Positions 1-8,853 of a DNA stretch of 50,836 nucleotides are shown here, in pieces. Made by a program: the position numbers and the translations under genes. Position 1 is the stretch's first letter, and each line of letters starts with the position of its first letter. Origin of the DNA: Isosphaeraceae bacterium (GTDB taxonomy: Bacteria; Planctomycetota; Planctomycetia; Isosphaerales; Isosphaeraceae); NCBI GenBank assembly GCA_031291845.1, contig JARLIH010000014.1:1-50836 (forward strand). Reading direction: 5' to 3'. The notes under the pieces were generated by a model. It saw only the letters and a program-made list of their open reading frames with translations, was not told the DNA's origin and made no database searches.

Positions 1-1
1 G

Positions 2-34
2 CTCGAGAAAATCACCGAGGTCGTCGGCCCCTGA
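2..34 (+). CDS. 3' end of an upstream gene (partial)
   Basis: Only the last ten codons are inside the window (reading LEKITEVVGP then TGA). The function cannot be told. I treat it as a real gene end because the frame is open to the window edge and a very strong hairpin terminator follows about 30 bases after the stop. Confidence 0.5.
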   Translation, partial: LEKITEVVGP

Positions 35-66
35 GCCTGCTGGTCCCACCGTCTACGCTTCCTCCA

Positions 67-107
67 AAACGGGACGGGCGCCCCACAGCCGGGCGCCCGT
101 CCCGTTT
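67..107 (+). terminator. Strong intrinsic-type terminator hairpin
   Basis: A perfect 17-bp inverted repeat (67-83 and 91-107) encloses a 7-base loop. The stem is almost all G and C, its outer end is AAAC/GTTT, and a short T run ends the right arm. It lies just after the partial gene and before the Hyi-like gene, so it probably separates two transcription units. Confidence 0.75.
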
Positions 108-223
108 CTGAAGCCGGCCGGCCGTTGCACCTGCGTGACCTCTCGCTTCCGGCAGACCCTTGGTGTATGTTCGCAGGGAGCACCGACCCCCCTCGAACAT
201 TTTCAGAGCCAAGGACAACGACG

Positions 224-1138
224 ATGAGCGAACGGCCGAAGCCGGTCCGGACGAGTCGCCGGAAGATGCTGGAAACGACTGCGGGCGTCGCGGCCCTCGG
301 GGTGGCCGCGCTGGACAGCTCCGCGAACGCAGAAGACAGCGCTGCGCGCAACGGGCGGATCAAGCAGTCCATCGTTCACTGGTGTTTCGAGAAGTACTGG
401 ACCGTCGAGGAGACGGCGAAAATCGCCAAGGAGCTCGGCTGCGGCAGCATCGAGATCGTCCCGCCGAAGTACTTTCCCCTGCTCAAGGACAATGGCCTGG
501 TCTGCGCCATCGCGCCCATCGACATGGGAGACCTGCCCCCGTTCGTGAGGGGTTTCAACAACCCGAAGTACTACGACCAGGTCATCAAGGCGACGAAAGA
601 CTCGATCGACGCGTGCGCCGAGTTCGGGTTCAAGAACGTGATTTCGTTCACCGGCTACCGCGAGGACATTCCCGACGACGTCGGCGCCGCGAACTGCGTC
701 AAGGGTTTCAAGAAGGTCGTCGGCTACGCGGAAAAGAAGAACGTCACCCTCTGCCTCGAGATGCTCAACACGCGCGCAACCGACCACCCGATGAAGGGGC
801 ACCCCGGCTACCAGGGCAACCATACCGATTACTGCATCGACATCATCAAGCGCGTTGGCTCTCCCAACCTGAAGCTCCTGTTCGACATCTACCACGTCCA
901 GATCATGGATGGCGACATCATCCGGCGCATCCGGGAGCACCGCGACTACATCGGGCACGTCCACACGGCCGGCAACCCCGGCCGCGGTGAGCTCGACGAC
1001 AAGCAGGAGATTGCCTACAAGCCGATCATGGAGGCCCTGCTCGAGATCGGTTACCAGGGCTTCGTCGGCCAGGAGTTCATCCCCACGCGCGACCCGCTCG
1101 CCGGCCTGCGGCAGGCTGTCCGCCTTTGCGACGTCTGA
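224..1138 (+). CDS. Tat-exported sugar isomerase/epimerase-like TIM barrel protein (Hyi-like)
   Basis: A 304-aa protein of the AP-endonuclease-2/xylose isomerase-like TIM barrel family, closest in motif pattern to hydroxypyruvate isomerase (Hyi). Visible family blocks are CLEMLNTR, FDIYHVQIMDGD, GHVHTAGNPGRGE and GQEFIPT; the Glu residues in the first and last would be the catalytic metal-binding pair. Residues 1-36 form a Tat signal: a twin Arg at 12-13, a hydrophobic stretch at about 19-30 and an ANA cleavage site. Known Hyi enzymes are cytosolic; exported relatives are common in planctomycetes and their substrates are mostly unknown. I chose the ATG at 224 because the frame upstream has no signal-like sequence. 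It stands alone between a terminator and a non-coding stretch. Confidence 0.85.
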   Translation: MSERPKPVRTSRRKMLETTAGVAALGVAALDSSANAEDSAARNGRIKQSIVHWCFEKYWTVEETAKIAKELGCGSIEIVPPKYFPLLKDNGLVCAIAPIDMGDLPPFVRGFNNPKYYDQVIKATKDSIDACAEFGFKNVISFTGYREDIPDDVGAANCVKGFKKVVGYAEKKNVTLCLEMLNTRATDHPMKGHPGYQGNHTDYCIDIIKRVGSPNLKLLFDIYHVQIMDGDIIRRIREHRDYIGHVHTAGNPGRGELDDKQEIAYKPIMEALLEIGYQGFVGQEFIPTRDPLAGLRQAVRLCDV

Positions 1139-1681
1139 GGTCAAGGTGGGCCGTGAACTTGTCGTCGCCGGTGGGACGACCAGTCGCTTGCGCTTCGTGC
1201 GAGTGTCCTGAGTCGCAAGTTGGCTTCACGCCCCTGCGGCCTTTGTCGCGTGATCGCGCGCTCCCATTCGCTCGCGCTTCGTGCTCGATGGTCGTTTCGC
1301 AAGGACATTAACCCGAAGCGCAAGCGAGGTCTTACGTAAACTTCGCTTGCGCTTCGGGTTAGTGTAGACAGGGCACTGGCGGCAAACTTATGAGACGGAA
1401 CTCTCGGAAAAGCCGCCGATCACTGCCACGAAGCGCAAGCGAGTGGTCGTCCCACGTCATTGGGACGCAACCCACGGAGTTCCCAGGCCAAGACTAAACC
1501 CATCCCCCTTCTTCCACCGATAAGGAATCGATGCAAAACCGCACCGCGCAGCAGGCCTGGGCGTCAAAGCGGAACTTGACGCTTAAAGCCCTGTGTGTTA
1601 ACACCGCACCGCTCTGAAGCAATTCGGCCGCACCCGGGTCCGCCACGGCATAGCCGACCGTTCTCAAGGAGGAGACGCCGG
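1139..1681. other. Non-coding stretch with nested inverted repeats
   Basis: No convincing gene. The reading frames here are short and arginine-rich, as expected by chance in GC-rich DNA. Most of it is occupied by a unit bounded by inverted repeats (1172-1454) with a second palindrome inside. The last ~20 bases hold the AAGGAGG ribosome site of the MBOAT gene (1667-1673). Confidence 0.6.
1172..1454. repeat. 283-bp unit with 28-bp terminal inverted repeats
   Basis: The left end (1172-1199) and the right end (1427-1454) are reverse complements over 28 bases with one mismatch. The core motif TCGCTTGCGCTTCG recurs inside the unit as a second inverted repeat (1309-1327 against 1343-1361, 19 bp perfect, 15-base loop). 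No reading frame for a transposase is present, so it resembles a MITE-like or REP-like element. I could not identify a target-site duplication. Confidence 0.55.
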
Positions 1682-3103
1682 ATGCTGTTCAATTCGTTCC
1701 AGTTCGCCTATTTCTTTGCGCTCCTCCTCCCCACCTACTGGCTCCTACAAAAGAACTACAAGCTCCAGAACGTCTTGCTGCTCGCGGCCGGATACTATTT
1801 CTACGCCTGCTGGAACTGGCGGTTCCTCTCGCTCCTCATCCTCTCGACGGTGATGGATTACGGGTGCGGGATCGCCGTCGACCGGATCACGGCCCCGCGA
1901 AAGCGCAAGGGGTTCGTCGCCCTGAGCATGGCCCTCAACCTCGGAATGCTCGGCTGCTTCAAATATTACAACTTCTTCGCCGAAAGCCTCCACGACCTCC
2001 TGACGCGACTCGGACTGAACGTGCCGCTGTCGCAGTTGGACGTGGTGCTGCCGATCGGGATTTCGTTCTACACCTTCCAGTCGATGAGCTACGTCATCGA
2101 CGTGTACCGGAAGGACATCAAGCCAACCCGCAACTTGCTCGAGTTCGCGACGTTCGTCTCGTTCTTCCCGCACCTGGTGGCCGGTCCGATCATGCGGCCG
2201 ACGACGCTGCTCCCGCAGGTCGCCGGCCCGCGCCGGTTCGACATCCCGCAGTTTTACCAGGGAATCTACCTGATCTTCTGGGGGCTGACCAAGAAGGTGG
2301 TCATTGCCGACAACCTCGCGCTCCTGGTCAACGACCTCTTCGGGCGCTGGGAGTCGATCGACGGGGGCCTCGCGCTGCTGGCCGTCTATGCGTTCGCGTT
2401 CCAGATTTACTGCGACTTCTCGGGCTACACCGACGCGGCCCGAGGGATCGCCAAGTGCCTGGGCTTCGAGCTCGCGCTCAACTTCAATCTCCCCTACTTC
2501 GCCACGAGCCCGAAGGACTTCTGGGCGCGCTGGCACATCAGTCTGTCGAGCTGGCTGCGCGACTACCTGTACATCCCACTCGGGGGGAACCGGGGCGGGC
2601 TCGCCATGCTCTGCCGGAACCTGATGCTCACGATGATCATCGGCGGGCTCTGGCATGGCGCAGCGTGGACCTTCGTGGTCTGGGGGTGTTACCAGGGCGT
2701 GATCCTGGTCGGGCACCGGCTCCTGGAGCCAAGCCTGAAACGCATTCAACCGGCGACGCCGGCCGGAGTCGTCGGCTGGAAGCTCGTGCGGATGTTCGTC
2801 ACCTTTCACCTGATCTGCGCTGGCTGGCTGATCTTCCGAGCCACGTCCCTGACCCAGGTCTCCGGCATGCTGGCGGCGATCGCGACGCGACTCACGGTGC
2901 CCTCCGCGACTTACGTCGTGCCCGCTCTGGCGGCGATCGTACCGCTGCTGATGGTGCAGGTCGCCCAGTACGTGTCGAAGGACCTGGACGTCATTGCCCG
3001 TACGCCCTGGTATGTGCGAAGCGCCTTCTACACGGCCTGCTTCTACGCATTCGTCATCGCCGGGGAGTTCGGAGGCGGACAGTTTATCTATTTCCAGTTT
3101 TGA
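1682..3103 (+). CDS. MBOAT family O-acyltransferase (AlgI-like)
   Basis: A 473-aa multi-pass membrane protein of the MBOAT family, AlgI/DltB branch, which moves acyl (usually acetyl) groups across the membrane onto secreted polysaccharides. The family block RWHISLSSWLRDYLYIPLGG is near residue 280, and GGLWHGAAWTF with the invariant His is near residues 320-331. Its length matches AlgI-type proteins. The start at 1682 is supported by AAGGAGG at 1667-1673; an upstream in-frame ATG at 1595 would add an arginine-rich, non-membrane tail. The SGNH-like gene follows after 15 bases, so the two are almost surely co-transcribed. Confidence 0.92.
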   Translation: MLFNSFQFAYFFALLLPTYWLLQKNYKLQNVLLLAAGYYFYACWNWRFLSLLILSTVMDYGCGIAVDRITAPRKRKGFVALSMALNLGMLGCFKYYNFFAESLHDLLTRLGLNVPLSQLDVVLPIGISFYTFQSMSYVIDVYRKDIKPTRNLLEFATFVSFFPHLVAGPIMRPTTLLPQVAGPRRFDIPQFYQGIYLIFWGLTKKVVIADNLALLVNDLFGRWESIDGGLALLAVYAFAFQIYCDFSGYTDAARGIAKCLGFELALNFNLPYFATSPKDFWARWHISLSSWLRDYLYIPLGGNRGGLAMLCRNLMLTMIIGGLWHGAAWTFVVWGCYQGVILVGHRLLEPSLKRIQPATPAGVVGWKLVRMFVTFHLICAGWLIFRATSLTQVSGMLAAIATRLTVPSATYVVPALAAIVPLLMVQVAQYVSKDLDVIARTPWYVRSAFYTACFYAFVIAGEFGGGQFIYFQF

Positions 3104-3118
3104 CCCGCGGGCTACGCG

Positions 3119-4261
3119 ATGGCCACAGCTTCACCAAGGCCGGTACGCCGGTCGGTGCCCGCCGGCTTTCTCGGGATGCTGGCGCTGGTTCTCCTCATCG
3201 AGTCGTTCGCCAGCCAGTGGTGCGCGCTGGAAACCCGCTCGGCCGGTTTCGACTGGTGGCTGACGAACCGCCGCGCCCAGTACCTCTCAGCGCATCACGA
3301 GGTGCTCTGCTTCGGCGACAGCCAGATGAAGCTCGACGTCCAGCCCGAGGTCGTCGAGCCGCTCCTGGGTCGTTCCGTGCTCAACTTGTCGGTCATCGCG
3401 GGAGAGGCGCCGTCGAGCTACTTCCTGTTGCGCCGGGCGATCGACTCGGGCGCGCGACCGAAGGCCGTCGTCGTGGATTTCTTCCGCCCACTGCTCGCGG
3501 CCCCGCTCGCGCTGAACCATGAGCGCTGGCCGTTGCTCCTCTCGTTTTCCGAAGCCCTCGAGCTGGCGTTGAACGCAGACGATCCCGACACCCTGGCACA
3601 CTGGCTGACGCACAAAGCCCTGCCCACCTATGCCTTTCGCAACCAGGTCCGCGCACGACTGAAGAGCGCACTCGGCGGGCAAGCCGAGGACCCGTTCGCG
3701 GAAGGGACCGCGCTGCGGCGGAACAGCGCGCTCAACCAGGGGGCGATCGCGGGACGTGAAAATCCGGCTTACCAGGATGACGTCGACCTGCTCCCCCACC
3801 TTGATCGCCCGCTCCGTTTTGCGTGTAGCAATGTGCATGTCATCTATTTTCGCAAGTTCCTGGCGCTGGCCCAGAGCCACCGGATCCCGGTCTACTTGAT
3901 CCTTTCCCCGTGCAGCCCGAACTGGCAGCGCCGGAGCGATCAACTCGATCCGGACAAGAAATACGAGCAGGCGATCCGTCGCGAGATCGCCGCATTTCCT
4001 GGCTTGCGGGTCATTGACGGTCGTCATTCGGGCTACGACCGGGGGCTGTTCCTCGACAAGTCGCACCTCGATCACCGGGGCGCCGCCGCCTTCAGCGCAG
4101 ACCTTGCCGAGATCCTGAGGAAAGAGCTCGGCGACGAACCAACTCGCCACTGTTGGATCACCATGCCGGCTTACCGCCCCTCGCGGCCTGTGGTGGACCT
4201 GGAAACCCTCAACGAGAGCAGCCAGATCGTCCGCCTGCAGTCCGAGTCATTGCGTCGCTGA
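3119..4261 (+). CDS. Membrane-anchored SGNH-like protein, partner of the MBOAT acyltransferase
   Basis: A 380-aa protein with one N-terminal membrane segment (about 16-31) and an extracytoplasmic domain. FGDSQ (Ser68) matches the nucleophile block of SGNH/GDSL hydrolases, and DKSHLDHRGA near residue 313 supplies a D-x-x-H pair like the family's last block. This resembles AlgJ/AlgX and DUF1574-type proteins, which act with MBOAT proteins to attach acetyl groups to exported polysaccharide. The position 15 bases after the MBOAT gene supports that role. The polymer modified cannot be told; no glycosyltransferase cluster is next to it. Confidence 0.75.
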   Translation: MATASPRPVRRSVPAGFLGMLALVLLIESFASQWCALETRSAGFDWWLTNRRAQYLSAHHEVLCFGDSQMKLDVQPEVVEPLLGRSVLNLSVIAGEAPSSYFLLRRAIDSGARPKAVVVDFFRPLLAAPLALNHERWPLLLSFSEALELALNADDPDTLAHWLTHKALPTYAFRNQVRARLKSALGGQAEDPFAEGTALRRNSALNQGAIAGRENPAYQDDVDLLPHLDRPLRFACSNVHVIYFRKFLALAQSHRIPVYLILSPCSPNWQRRSDQLDPDKKYEQAIRREIAAFPGLRVIDGRHSGYDRGLFLDKSHLDHRGAAAFSADLAEILRKELGDEPTRHCWITMPAYRPSRPVVDLETLNESSQIVRLQSESLRR

Positions 4262-4367
4262 TCGAGCGGGGCGCCGGCACTTTGCGCGTTGCGCTCCGGC
4301 GGGTAGCATCGACATTATCGACTCGAACCCGACGCCCATCGCGTCTCCGCTCAAGGTAGGTGCGTCC

Positions 4368-5261
4368 ATGTCCTCGCCCGGCTCTCGCTTGCGTGCGGCC
4401 TGGTCGGCCCGTCCGATTATGATCCCGGGCGCGTTCAACGCCTTGACCGCCAAGATCGCCGAACGACTCGGCTTCGAGGCGGTCTACCTCTCGGGCGGCG
4501 CGCTCTCGGCCGGTTGGGCCGGGCTGCCCGACATTGGCCTGCTCTCCGCCACCGAGTTCGCCGAGCAGGCCGCCGTGCTCGCCCGTGCGACTAGCCTGCC
4601 GTTGCTCTGCGATGCGGACACCGGGTTCGGCGAGCCCGTCAACGTCGAGCGCACCGTCCGCCTGTACGAAGAAGCGGGGGCGGCCGGTCTCCACCTGGAA
4701 GACCAGGTCCTGCCGAAACGGTGCGGCCACCTGTCGGGCAAAGCGCTCGTCGATACCTCGACCATGGTCGCGAAGGTGCGGGCCGCCGTCTCAGCGCGCC
4801 GAGACGCGGACTTCGTGATCGTCGCGCGCACCGATGCACGCTCAGTAGAGGGTTTCGAGGCCGCCGTGATCCGAGCGCGTGCTTACCTTGCCGCCGGCGC
4901 GGACATGATTTTTCCCGAGGCGCTCGAAAGCCGCGAAGAGTTCGCCCGGTTCGCCCAAGCCCTTCGCTGTCCGTTGCTCGCAAACATGACCGAGTTCGGG
5001 CGCAGCCCCTTGCTGACCCTCGACGACCTGGCTGCCATCGGTTATCGCGCGGTGCTGTATCCTCTCACGGCCTTCCGGTCGGCGATGAACGCGGCGGAGC
5101 TGACGTTGAAAGCGCTCCGGGAACACGGAACCCAGCGCGGCGTGCTCGACGCCATGCAAAGCCGGGCCGCACTGTATGATTTGCTTGGCTACACGGAATG
5201 GGAAGCGCGTGACCGGGGCTATTTCTCGTCATCCGGCATCGCGGACAGCCGAGAGTCGTGA
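4368..5261 (+). CDS. prpB: Isocitrate lyase/PEP mutase family enzyme, probable 2-methylisocitrate lyase
   Basis: A 297-aa enzyme of the isocitrate lyase/phosphoenolpyruvate mutase superfamily, at the usual PrpB length. DADTGFGEP near residue 83 is the Mg-binding block, and KRCGHLSGK near residues 117-125 carries the catalytic Cys in the form typical of 2-methylisocitrate lyases (KKRCGHRPGK in classical PrpB). PrpB cleaves 2-methylisocitrate to pyruvate and succinate in propionate breakdown. No prpC or prpD lies nearby, so an oxaloacetase or another PEP-mutase-family lyase is possible. The next gene starts with a GTG overlapping this stop codon. Confidence 0.75.
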   Translation: MSSPGSRLRAAWSARPIMIPGAFNALTAKIAERLGFEAVYLSGGALSAGWAGLPDIGLLSATEFAEQAAVLARATSLPLLCDADTGFGEPVNVERTVRLYEEAGAAGLHLEDQVLPKRCGHLSGKALVDTSTMVAKVRAAVSARRDADFVIVARTDARSVEGFEAAVIRARAYLAAGADMIFPEALESREEFARFAQALRCPLLANMTEFGRSPLLTLDDLAAIGYRAVLYPLTAFRSAMNAAELTLKALREHGTQRGVLDAMQSRAALYDLLGYTEWEARDRGYFSSSGIADSRES

Positions 5262-5842
5262 ACGTCACAACGGAAGGGTCCAGATCCAATCCCGGGCAGC
5301 CCGTGCCGGCAGACGTTGGACGAGTCGATCGTTCAAGGTCACTTCCCAAGCAGACGACGCGAATGCTCGGCCTAGCGAATATTCGCCCGGATCGGCGGAC
5401 TGCCCTGCTAGTCGGCATTGGGGTTCCTGCCACGTTGGTTCTGCTGTTCACCGTCGCGGAGCTTTTGACGCGAATGGCAATGGCAAGCCTAGTCGTAACG
5501 GCGACGTTGTTTCTGGTCGCTGTCTATGCGTGGCGGCGTCCCCGGCTTTCGATTCGCCCCTCGCTCCTCTTGAGCGTGTTGGTTGCACCCTGCTACGCAT
5601 GGCTTCCTCTCGAACTTGCCGTTGGGCTGTCGTTCGGATGCGCGGTGGTAATCGTTCTTTGGCCCTTAACTTGGGTCGAAACAACCGCGATTCTAGGGAT
5701 ATCGTTTGTGCTTACAGCACTCTCAGTGCCCCCCGTCGTGACACAATGTGGTCCTCGGCGCATTCCGCCTCGCGCTCCTAAGCCGATCTTGCCGCTTCCC
5801 CCCAGCCCTACCACTTCCCGGGCTCTTGCACCGGCCAATTGA
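5258..5842 (+). CDS. Small predicted membrane protein, unknown function
   Basis: A 194-aa protein not recognised by name. A basic N-terminal tail of about 45 residues precedes four likely membrane segments between residues 48 and 155, with Arg-rich loops, then a Pro-rich C-terminus. The GTG start at 5258 overlaps the stop of the upstream lyase gene (GTGA), suggesting coupled translation; an ATG at 5363 is an alternative that would trim the tail. Support is hydrophobic periodicity only. Confidence 0.45.
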   Translation: MNVTTEGSRSNPGQPVPADVGRVDRSRSLPKQTTRMLGLANIRPDRRTALLVGIGVPATLVLLFTVAELLTRMAMASLVVTATLFLVAVYAWRRPRLSIRPSLLLSVLVAPCYAWLPLELAVGLSFGCAVVIVLWPLTWVETTAILGISFVLTALSVPPVVTQCGPRRIPPRAPKPILPLPPSPTTSRALAPAN

Positions 5843-5866
5843 CCCCCCCGACCGTTCTGTTACATT
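5839..5866 (+). promoter_or_regulatory. Sigma70-type promoter candidate upstream of rny
   Basis: TTGACC, a 16-base spacer and TACATT, matching the consensus at 5/6 and 4/6 positions. It begins at the end of the preceding gene and would start a transcript near 5873, giving rny an untranslated leader of about 675 bases. Matched by eye only. Confidence 0.35.
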
Positions 5867-6548
5867 AGACGTTCGCCCCGGGGCGTCGAAGCTCCGGGGT
5901 CTTGGATCGGCTGGCGGCTTTCAAGCCTGCGGGGCATTTCACCCCTGGGGCTAAACACCTCCGGCGATGAAGTTTACGTGATTTTGACTTCCGGTCGCGC
6001 GACTTTTGCACCCGTGCCCGCGACTGCGTGGGCATGAGTGGTGGTCCGTAACCGCAAACGACACTGCAATTCCTCCCCGCGGCTAAGGATCGGCGGCATG
6101 TGGATTCTGGTGCTCTGGCTCCGTGGTTTGCTCGCTGTGTCGAGAGGCGTACTTCCTCTCGGGCTCAGCCGCCGCTCGAGCGACGAGCTCTTCCCCCCGT
6201 GGGGAGGGGCGATCGAGCACCAAGATGCACCCCCTGGTTCCTGTTACGGAGAGTTTGGGAACCCGTACTTGCCGGACGGGGGAGGCTCCCGTCCGAGCTG
6301 TCGCGGGTCGCGGCGGTTGCGCCGTGATGTCGGATGGCCTCGCGTGCGGCGCCAACTGGGCATCCGGGCGTGGGCTTGCTCGCTTTCCTGTTGCGCGGTT
6401 CGAAGCGTCTTCGGGCGCTCGGCGTGCGCGATTGTGGGTCGTTGACGGTATCGGTGGCCGCCCCTGGGTCGCTTCGACGGATCGCCGCATCCCGCGCGGT
6501 ATCCGGCGCGCCGGAAGACCTCCCCAAAACGAAAGACGAGGCGCCGAC
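5843..6548. other. 706-bp gene-free stretch upstream of rny
   Basis: Several frames are open here, including one in frame with rny that runs from 6123, but they read as Arg/Ser/Pro-rich low-complexity protein and I see no family. A GC hairpin follows the promoter candidate (about 5875-5898). I found no recognisable riboswitch, 6S, RNase P or tmRNA signature. It most likely holds the rny leader. Confidence 0.45.
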
Positions 6549-8105
6549 GTGTTCGGGACCATTGTGGGGGGCCTTTTCGGTCTGCTCGCCGGAGTGGGGT
6601 GTGGCTGGGGCGGCGCCCAGTACCTCGCCCGGATCCGCGCCGCGACCGCCCGCGACCTGGCCGACGAGATCCTCGGCAACGCCCGCCGCGAGGCCGAAAC
6701 GATCAACAAAGAGGCCGACCTCCGCGCCAAGGAAGAGTCCCTCCGGCGCCGCGAGGCTCTCGACCTCGAAGCGGAAGAAGCGCGGCGCGACATCCGCGAT
6801 CAGGAAAAGCGGCTCGAAAAACGCGCGGACTTGCTCGATCAGAAGCTCGAGTTAATTAACAAAAAAGAGCGCGAGTTCGAGAGCGTTCAGCGCTACCTGA
6901 CCGAGCAGCAGGAAGACCTCAATCGGCGCGGGCAAGAAGTCAAGCACCTGTTGGGCGAACAGCGCGAAGTCCTGCACCGGCTCGCGCAATTGGGTCCGGA
7001 CGAGGCCCGATCGGTCCTGCTCAGGCGGATGGAAGACGACCTCCGCCACGAGGTCGGCGGCCTGATCCTGAAGCACGAGCAGGTACTCCGCGAATCGTCC
7101 CAGCAAAAAGCCCGCGAAGTCCTTGCCACGGCCATCCAGCGTTATGCCGCCGCTCACACCGCCGAAACGACGGTCAGCACGGTCGACATACCGACCGACG
7201 ACATGAAGGGCCGCATCATCGGCCGAGAGGGCCGGAACATTCGCGCGTTCGAGAAGGCCACGGGCGTCGACGTGATCGTCGACGACACGCCGGGCATCGT
7301 CATCGTGACCGGCTTCGATAACATCCGCAGGGAGATCGCCAAGGTCTCGCTCGAAAAGCTGATCCAGGACGGCCGCATCCACCCGACACGCATCGAAGAG
7401 ATCGTCAAGGAAACCCAGGAGGAGATGGAGCAGCACATCCGGCGCATCGGGCAGACCGCCGCGCAGGAGGCGAACGTTCCGGGTCTGCACGAGAAGTTGC
7501 TCGACTTCCTCGGCCGCCTCAAGTTCCGCACGAGCTACTCGCAGAACGTGCTCCAGCACTCACTCGAAGTCGCCTACTTGACCGGCCTGCTCGCCGAAGA
7601 GATCGGCCTGAGCGGGCCGCTCGGCCGCCGCTGCGGCCTGCTGCACGACATCGGCAAGGCGGCCGATCACGAAATGGAAGGCGGCCACCCGCTCATCGGC
7701 GCGGAGTTGACCAAGCGCTACGGCGAGCCGAAGGAAGTCGTCCACGCCGCGCTCGGGCACCACGACGACCTCCGCCCCGAAACACCGTACACGGTGCTGG
7801 TCGCCGCCGCCGACGCCATCAGCGCCAGCCGCCCCGGCGCGCGGCGCGAGACCTTGGAGAAATACGTCCGACGGCTGGAAGAGCTCGAGGCGCTCGCGTG
7901 CGGGTTCCCTGGCGTCGAACAGGCCTACGCGATCCAGGCCGGGCGCGAGATCCGCGTGATCGCCGATAGTCAGCGTCTCAGCGACGAGGAGTCCGCCAAG
8001 CTCGCCCGCGACATCGCCCGTGCCGTCCAGGAGCACCTGACGTATCCTGGAGAGGTGAAGGTCACGGTCCTGCGGGAGTCGCGAAGCGTCGAGTTCGCGC
8101 GGTGA
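6549..8105 (+). CDS. rny: Ribonuclease Y
   Basis: A 518-aa membrane-anchored endoribonuclease that starts mRNA decay. Domains in order: N-terminal membrane helix (1-22), long charged coiled coil (about 30-160), KH RNA-binding domain with [15 protein letters not shown] near residue 220, and HD phosphohydrolase domain with [10 protein letters not shown] near 337 and the catalytic HDIGKA near 366. The length is normal when translation starts at the GTG at 6549, which puts the membrane helix at the very N-terminus; the open frame upstream is not RNase Y-like. ymdB follows after two small genes, a neighbourhood known from Bacillus (rny-ymdB). Confidence 0.95.
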   Translation: MFGTIVGGLFGLLAGVGCGWGGAQYLARIRAATARDLADEILGNARREAETINKEADLRAKEESLRRREALDLEAEEARRDIRDQEKRLEKRADLLDQKLELINKKEREFESVQRYLTEQQEDLNRRGQEVKHLLGEQREVLHRLAQLGPDEARSVLLRRMEDDLRHEVGGLILKHEQVLRESSQQKAREVLATAIQRYAAAHTAETTVSTVDIPTDDMKGRIIGREGRNIRAFEKATGVDVIVDDTPGIVIVTGFDNIRREIAKVSLEKLIQDGRIHPTRIEEIVKETQEEMEQHIRRIGQTAAQEANVPGLHEKLLDFLGRLKFRTSYSQNVLQHSLEVAYLTGLLAEEIGLSGPLGRRCGLLHDIGKAADHEMEGGHPLIGAELTKRYGEPKEVVHAALGHHDDLRPETPYTVLVAAADAISASRPGARRETLEKYVRRLEELEALACGFPGVEQAYAIQAGREIRVIADSQRLSDEESAKLARDIARAVQEHLTYPGEVKVTVLRESRSVEFAR

Positions 8106-8120
8106 GCGAGGGAGCCGAGC

Positions 8121-8690
8121 ATGAGGCGCTTCTCGGTTGCGCAAGTGATGGGGATCATTGGAGCGCTGGGCTTGGGCTGCGCGGCTCTTCGCTCGGGCGC
8201 AGAGGTGTGGTTCCAATGGGCCTACTTCCTCACACTGGCAACGCTTTCGATTACGCTGCTAGGAGCGCTGATCGGCACTCCGCCCAGGGGCGCCTGGTTG
8301 GGGTTCACACTCTTCGGTTGGGGCTACTTCGTGCTGATCTTCGTCCCCGCCGTTCGAAGCACGGTCGGCGTTCATCTACCGGACACCGGATTGCTCGATG
8401 GCCTCGCCGAGCGTTGTCATCAACTTCCCTCCCGACCATCGGGTGCCATGCCGTACGCGAGCGATAAGATCGGTGATTTCTTTTTATATAATCGACAACT
8501 TTCTTATGTCGATCCAAACAATGCTGTCATCGATGCGTACTACAAAGCAAGACGTTCCCACACGGAGCGCGTGCACTACTCCCAGGGCACCTGTTATCTC
8601 CTCGCTTGTTGGACAGCAGGCGTGATCGGCGCCGTCATCGGGCGGGCCCTCGCCAGACCTCCAGGGCCGGCAGAGACTTCGACACGCTGA
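8121..8690 (+). CDS. Predicted membrane protein, unknown function
   Basis: A 189-aa protein with three hydrophobic segments in the first 80 residues, a soluble section of about 75 residues, and a fourth membrane segment near 160-178. It starts 15 bases after the rny stop and has a GGAG-type ribosome site (GGAGCCGAGC before the ATG). I do not recognise the family. Its position between rny and ymdB suggests co-transcription but does not give a function. Confidence 0.7.
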   Translation: MRRFSVAQVMGIIGALGLGCAALRSGAEVWFQWAYFLTLATLSITLLGALIGTPPRGAWLGFTLFGWGYFVLIFVPAVRSTVGVHLPDTGLLDGLAERCHQLPSRPSGAMPYASDKIGDFFLYNRQLSYVDPNNAVIDAYYKARRSHTERVHYSQGTCYLLACWTAGVIGAVIGRALARPPGPAETSTR

Positions 8691-8744
8691 CCGAAGCCCT
8701 CGTTCCGCCCAGCCGCTGGTCCACTCAACGATGATGAGGCAACC

Positions 8745-8846
8745 ATGACGACCACGACATTCGATCAGGTCCGAAGCCTCAGCAAGGTCCTGACTCCGCA
8801 CGAAAAGCTGCGCTTGATCGACGACTTGATCCACGGGCGGAAGTGA
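8745..8846 (+). CDS. 33-aa small protein, antitoxin-like pattern
   Basis: A short frame reading MTTTTFDQVRSLSKVL and then LTPHEKLRLIDDLI before the stop. The pattern of a regularly spaced amphipathic helix followed by L-x-x-x-E-K-L-R-L-I-D-D-L resembles the first helix of small antitoxins in putative addiction modules (typically L-S-P-E-E-Q-L-R-L-I-E-E-L), but the rest of such a protein and any toxin are absent. It ends 7 bases before ymdB, so it may be a translated leader or a fragment. The codon pattern looks protein-like; no strong ribosome site is visible. Confidence 0.4.
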   Translation: MTTTTFDQVRSLSKVLTPHEKLRLIDDLIHGRK

Positions 8847-8853
8847 GCATTGA

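Noticed and set aside
1309..1361. Palindromes with repeated GCGCAAGCG cores taken as a CRISPR array
   Set aside because: Only a few copies in both orientations with no regular spacing and no cas genes.
6123..6548. Open frame joined in phase to the front of rny
   Set aside because: It reads as Arg/Ser/Gly-rich chance protein; RNase Y begins with its membrane helix, which starts at the GTG at 6549.
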